Assembly: GCA_003550325.1 (NCBI GenBank)
Contig: QKWP01000851.1
Coordinates: 63,299-127,298, forward strand
Length of the DNA stretch: 64,000 bases
From: Gigaspora rosea
Taxonomy: Eukaryota > Glomeromycota > Glomeromycetes > Diversisporales > Gigasporaceae
Direction of reading: 5' to 3'
A program made the translations under genes and the position numbers. The notes under the pieces were generated by a model. The model was not told where the DNA came from, did no database searches, and saw only the letters and a program-made list of their open reading frames with translations. Shown here piece by piece: positions 59,090-64,000 of this stretch (position 1 is its first letter; every line of letters begins with the position of its first letter).

Positions 59090-59290
59090 AGTAGTGGGTA
59101 TCGGGTATACAGCTAAAAACTACTAACAATACCACTATCTAATCAAACCAATATCTTTTAATCATAAAAGACTTATAAACCTTGAATTGCCAGAAAAAAA
59201 GGGCATGATTAATTTAGTCCAGGTCTTGAGGTTCTTTTGGGTCTTGCCACAGTGTGCTCAAATGAGGATAAGTATTTTTGAGATTTCTTG
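59090..59290 (+). repeat. Dispersed repeat S, second copy
   Basis: TATCGGGTATACAGCTAAAA, ACTAACAATACCACTATC, CCTTGAATTGCCAGAAAAAA, GTCTTGAGGTTCTTTTGGGT and CTTGCCACAG, collinear with 51730-51970. Confidence 0.5.
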
Positions 59291-59335
59291 TGAATAATCT
59301 TCTATTGGTGGTTCAAATTCACTCTACTTAGATTA

Positions 59336-59697
59336 CACAAAGTTGATTTTTCATTTTGCATTACATGGATTTCAAAATTTAGAACTAACAGACAGATTTT
59401 TTTAATTTACTGCAAATAGAATAATGTTATATTTAAGATTATACAAGGATAATTTTTCATTTAGTACAACAAGAAATCAAAAAATTGGGCTGGCAGTCAT
59501 AGTTTCCTGTAAGTCCTATTGGACAATTACAGGAAATTAAGGTCTCCATTGGGTGATACTGGATGAAATAGCAGGAAAAAATAGATGTCAAAAATTGAAC
59601 AATTGGCACAATTGGGATCTAAAAAAAAAAAAAGAAAATTGAAAATTGAAAAAATGGGACAGGGGGTAATGCAAAATAAAAAAATCAACTTTGTGTG
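59336..59697. mobile_element. TIR element (CACAAAGTTGATTTTT)
   Basis: Left CACAAAGTTGATTTTTCATT and inverted right CACAAAGTTGATTTTTTTAT share about 30 bp to TTTTGCATTAC. Internal hairpin TTTCCTGTAA/TTACAGGAAA. No target duplication recognised. Confidence 0.65.
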
Positions 59698-60070
59698 GCC
59701 TTATATAATTCTTTATTCTAGTTGCAATTGTTAAAAGACTCTAATGCAATTGTTAATATTATTTATGATCGTCATGTAAACAAGAGTAAAATTAGTTGAT
59801 GCAGCAATTAATTTAATAATAAACAATAAAATAGATTAATTGATCGATAAATCATGTAATTAAAGTTTAATTGATTTATGATTTTATATAAAAAGTAATT
59901 AATTTGATCTTTTTCTTTAACTGGGTATACTAAACAGAATTCGAAGCATAAGTTAAAAGTCACAACTAACAATACAACTTAAAATAACAAATATTCTACA
60001 GATAAAAAGTAAGTTTAATAAGTGATATATTACAACAATTTGGGTTAAAAAAAACTTTCTCAGAGCTAAC

Positions 60071-62575
60071 TAGAGATGTGCAAAGTGCATTATGTATTCA
60101 ATGTTGCATGCTACATTATGCAGCATAATGCAATGCAGGCTACCTAAAATTTCAAAATGTACATAGAAATTATTATATAATTTGATTCAAAAATTTTTAA
60201 CTATAGTAATAAAATTATTATTTTGTATATATACGTTATAGTGAATACTTGTATTACTACTTGTTTATCTTCATCTAGTGATGGGCAACGCGCGGGATCT
60301 GCACGTGATCCTGCGCGGGATCCCGCGCAGGATGCACGGGATTTAAAAACTCCCGCGCGGGATTTTTAATATAAGATTTTCTGGCCTGCGTTAGCATATC
60401 ATCTGGCCTGCATTAACAAATAATCCGGCCTGCTTTAACAAGTGGGCCAATTCCTAATTAGTATTTGATGTATTTATATAAAAATATTCAATCTTTTATT
60501 TATTTTCGTTCCACATATATACGTGCGTACATAGATAATGCGCAAACTGTACATTGAAATAAATTTTTAAGATTTTCATGATTAATAAAGTGGCAATCTA
60601 GACCTTTAATTTCTTGCACGAATAATGCCCCAAGAATATTGTGTACCATATAGAAGAAAATCTCCAATTTCAGTGATTATTTAATATTAATGATAAGGTT
60701 AAATAAAATTCGAGCCAATCAGTTATGTAATTCAGAAATTATAAGTTGATTATGAATTTCTTATAAGTTGCTTATGAATTTTTGTATGTATATAACCTGG
60801 TTATAAATTTTTGTACGTATGTACAGTACCTAATCACTTATAATTTTAGCATATTTATACCTGTTTATGCACCTGATTACTTATAAATTTTTTATATGCT
60901 TATGATTGATCGCTTTGTTACCATTATAATTTTTAAATATATATTTATATAATAATATTTTAAAAATTGATAAAATTAAGGCAAATCTGAATTGATGAAT
61001 TTAATAATTATAAGATCCAAATGTATTAAAAGTAGGTAAAATCTATATAAGCATTTTTATTTGTAATAAATGTAGTTATATTTATAAGAAATGATTATTA
61101 TTTTAACGAGAAATTACATTCCTAGTGATGATATATATATATTTATTTATTAATCGTGAAAAATTCAGAAACTCTACTCGATCTGCGAATCCCGCGAATC
61201 CCGCGCGAGATAGCGTGGGATTCCGCATCCCGTGTGGGATTTTTGAAAAAATCGGGATTTGCCCATCACTATCTTCATCACTACCAATCTAATATTTTTT
61301 GGTGTTTTGGGGCTCTATGGCAGTCTTATGGCATTGTATTAGACCTATTATTTATATGCTTGAAAGAACCTTAAAGCAAATGAATAAAAATTGAACTAAA
61401 AAATTGATTAATACGTATGTTGATTAATAATGTTTAATTGATTAAATATGAAAATATTTAATTGAAATATTATATAAAAACCTGATATTATATGACAAAG
61501 AATTTGGTAAACCAATTTCAACTCATTAAAGATTTTTAGAGCTGTTAATGTTTATAAGGCTTCTTTAAATACTATATTGCTCTAAAATCATTATTACTGT
61601 AGCATTGTAATAATATTTACTATAATAAAAAGCTTATCGATATTATTTACCACAACTTGAGTCATGGCCAAGTCATGCCCTAGCTATAATACAAATCGTG
61701 GCTTCAATAATTATAGTTTAATTTGGAGCTATGACTTTAAAAAAGTGACTCTGTTGCAGCTAATGTTTAATTATAGCTTAAGTTGCAGCTCATTGGATTG
61801 CTTTATTGTGCAGCCAAAACTGGCTCTGAAGGATAATAATAACGAAAAGCATTCGCTTACACAACATTTGATGTTGGACTATACTGGTTGATGATTTATG
61901 CTAAATGTGATATTTTATTAAATTAAATATTACAAAATATATGATCAAAAGTGAGAAATTAAATGAATTGCTCAAAACGGTAGAGACATTCCTTGACAAA
62001 AGCAATTATAATTTCACTGTAGGATTAGCTGGTGGGTCATTCCCTGCCTGCTAAGAAATGATGGAATCACATTCCTGTTTTGGGTGGGTGGCGAAAATTT
62101 TGCTGTTATTCTTATATGCCAGAAGAGCTTGGATTCGTTATCTACTGTACTTATACTGCACTTACCCTTACAAAAAATCACTGACTGATCAAATCAAGCC
62201 AAATCGAAAGAGCAATAATAAGTTTTGCAACAAAATGTTTTATATAAGCTTATAATAGAAATTACTGCTATTTATATATAGCTAAATAAAAGCAAAAAAA
62301 ATTTTAAAGATTTTTAGTTTAAATATTTAGTTAAGTTTATTATTTTAGTTAATTTTTTTTGCTACAAACGTTTCTTTTGCACTATTAATTCTAATCTTAT
62401 TTTGTACGTTAAAAATATAATTTAAATCATTTATATCATTATTTATAATTTGTATTTTTAAATTTGCATGATAATATTTATTGGCTATTTTTTATATATT
62501 ATGCAGAATAGCCATGCAGCATAATGCTGCATTATGCAATGCAAGACCAAAAAAACATGCATTCGCACATCTCTA
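60071..62575. mobile_element. hAT-like element (TAGAGATGTGC) carrying another element
   Basis: 2.5 kb. Ends TAGAGATGTGCAAAGTGCAT and the inverse of TAGAGATGTGCGAATGCAT. Flanks GAGCTAAC (60063-60070) and GAGCTAAT (62576-62583) match at 7 of 8. GCATTATGCAGCATAATGCA palindromes are subterminal at both ends (about 60112-60140 and 62512-62542). Without the nested element about 1.5 kb remains. No transposase frame was recognised; short frames at 61664 and 62058 have no domain. Confidence 0.8.
60276..61271. mobile_element. hAT-like element, CCCGCGCGGGAT family, copy B
   Basis: 996 bp. TAGTGATGGGCAACGCGCGG and …TTTGCCCATCACTA. Exact 8-bp duplication TCTTCATC (60268-60275 and 61272-61279). Subterminal GGGATCCCGCGC and ATCCCGCGCGAGAT words. 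Same body as copy A in inverse orientation. Confidence 0.92.
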
Positions 62576-62579
62576 GAGC

Positions 62580-63160
62580 TAATACTTCTACTCTTATTTC
62601 ATTACAAATTAATTAAACCTTAACCACATACTGTAATGCATATTAACAACCTTAATAATATCAGTATTTCAGATGAAACTCAAATTTGCTGATCAAATTG
62701 GGCAAAGTAGTTTGGAGTGTTTCAGACTTATAGGGTGAAACTAAAATTCCTTGGTGCAAAACATTTCAGATTTGAAAGTTAGTTTCACCCAAAACACTGA
62801 AACAAATATAAATCATGTTAATTCGATAAATCTAAATTACTCACAAACTTGGTCACTACAATAGTAAGTTCTATTCTACTTTTTACAATAACTTAATATA
62901 AATTAGAATAATTTTTTAATTTCAAATTTAGCATACAAATTGATTCAGTTTTAACTGATAAAGAGTCATTAAAAGATTAAGTTAACAGAATTTTTACAGT
63001 AACTCAAGATAATAATTACAATAATTTGAATATGAACTAACTTAACCTTACACTAGAGTAGCAAGTAAGTTCTGTAACACCTACAATTGTAATAATTATT
63101 TAACAAAAAGCAAACTAATTCAATCTTAAAACTAATTCAATCTTAACAAACTTAGATATC
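62580..63160. repeat. Degenerate satellite, same family as 58790-59060
   Basis: Words GCAAGTAAGTTCTGTAACA, AGAATTTTTACAGTAACTC and AACTTAACCTTACAC recur with heavy divergence. Confidence 0.45.
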
Positions 63161-63695
63161 AAAAAAATTCATAATAATAATGTTTTAGTTCGTTGGGCAT
63201 TAGTGAATTGATCCTTGATAGTAATAACAGAAATACATGACTGATACTGATTATTTGTGTAAGTGGCTGACCAGTATTAGTTATGTATTTCCATTATGAT
63301 TGCCAAGAATCAATCCACTAATATGGATGACAAAGATATTAATAATCAAATATCTTTTCTTTTAAAACATAATAGCACTATTGTAATATTTGTGAAAATA
63401 ATAAAATCAGATATTTGCTTAATAAAATTTTTGTGGTTAAAGAGAGCTATTTGTTCTAGTATTCTGATGTTCATTTTGTTCATGTTATAATAGTGCATAT
63501 CTGAACCTAATTGTCATTATATGGCTGATTGTACTGGTCCTGCACTATGTCACACACTGTACAGCTACTTTATTACTATAAAAAATTCTGTTATAAACTT
63601 ACTCAGCATATAATACGTTTTATGTAGCTTTTATCAAGAATTACTGTAAACAATTTTCATATAAAACTTGCTCATTATTTTAATAATTATAATAT

Positions 63696-63927
63696 CCCTA
63701 TAAAAAAAGTTTGTTTGGTTTTTGTTTAATTGTTGTTGGCATTATTCAGCAAATGTTCGGAATGGGCCCACTATAGATATAAAAGCAGGACAAAATTTGT
63801 ACATTTTTTTAAGTTAATACACACAATTTTTGTCATATTTTTATATCTATAGTGGGCCCATTCTGAATATTTGTTGAATGATACCAACAACAATTAAACA
63901 AAAGCCAGACAATTTTTTTTTATAGGG
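63696..63927. mobile_element. Near-complete palindromic MITE (CCCTATAAAAAAA)
   Basis: 232 bp, almost wholly inverted: CCCTATAAAAAAAGTTTGTT, TTAATTGTTGTTGGCAT, AATGGGCCCACTATAGATAT and their inverses. TAT flanks both sides (63693-63695 and 63928-63930), a possible 3-bp duplication. Confidence 0.85.
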
Positions 63928-64000
63928 TATGTGATTAGGGTTGAGTTAGTTATATTGAATTTATTATAGTTCTATCATGATTTACTATTATAAACTTTAC

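Noticed and set aside
61664-62255. Possible hAT transposase remnant inside 60071-62575
   Set aside because: The two short frames (75 and 65 aa) show no dimerisation-domain or catalytic motifs.
1-64000. tRNA or rRNA genes
   Set aside because: No cloverleaf with matching A/B boxes or rRNA-like conserved blocks was recognised by eye; a tRNAscan or Infernal run would settle it.

Overview
This window is nuclear DNA of a eukaryote, most likely an arbuscular mycorrhizal fungus (Glomeromycotina, Rhizophagus/Gigaspora type). The evidence is the very AT-rich, gene-poor sequence, short GT-AG introns of 61-90 bp, and families that are hugely expanded in those fungi: Sel1-repeat/tyrosine-kinase-like kinases, BTB-BACK-TLDc proteins, secreted kelch membrane proteins and microsomal P450s. 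Taxonomy is inferred from family content and composition, not from a marker gene. One ambiguous base (n, 32649) shows that this is draft sequence.

Layout. 1-1.6 kb: 3' end of a dead LINE (RNase H plus zinc knuckle). 1.7-8.3 kb: transposon and satellite land. 8.3-13.5 kb: a decayed gene whose coding sequence alternates leucine-rich repeats with Sel1 repeats and is followed by a kinase scrap. It is split by a 1.2-kb foldback element and followed by a poly(A)-punctuated tandem array. 13.8-17.2 kb: four terminal-inverted-repeat (TIR) elements. 17.7-24 kb: tandem duplication of a kelch-repeat membrane-protein gene, with the left copy intact (5 exons) and the right copy dead. 28.4-29.9 kb: a frameshifted BTB-BACK-TLDc gene. 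31.5-32 kb: an intact secreted Cys-rich, probably GPI-anchored protein. 32.2-34.9 kb: a P450 gene cut in two by a dispersed repeat. 37-41.8 kb: more copies of that repeat and a third, ruined kelch gene. 43.6-49.6 kb: a dense nest of TIR elements inserted in one another, including a 672-bp near-perfect hairpin. 50.7-52.3 kb: a hAT-like element and an LTR-like relic. 52.7-56.1 kb: a Sel1-pseudokinase-kinase gene on the minus strand with two nested MITEs in one intron and one frame break. 56-64 kb: no gene; satellite and TIR elements, one 2.5-kb element carrying another inside it.

Probably functional protein genes are few: the kelch gene 18503-20091, the Cys-rich surface protein 31473-32018 and, if its single frame break is a sequence error, the kinase 52693-56090. 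All three suit surface or signalling roles, but nothing in the sequence shows that they act in one pathway. The main content is mobile DNA: at least nine elements with 8-bp (7/8 to 8/8) target duplications of hAT type, one with 9-bp duplications of Mutator type and four flanked by TA. No transposase is encoded, so all are non-autonomous. Several hAT-like elements carry GC-rich palindromic subterminal repeats that stand out in the AT-rich background.
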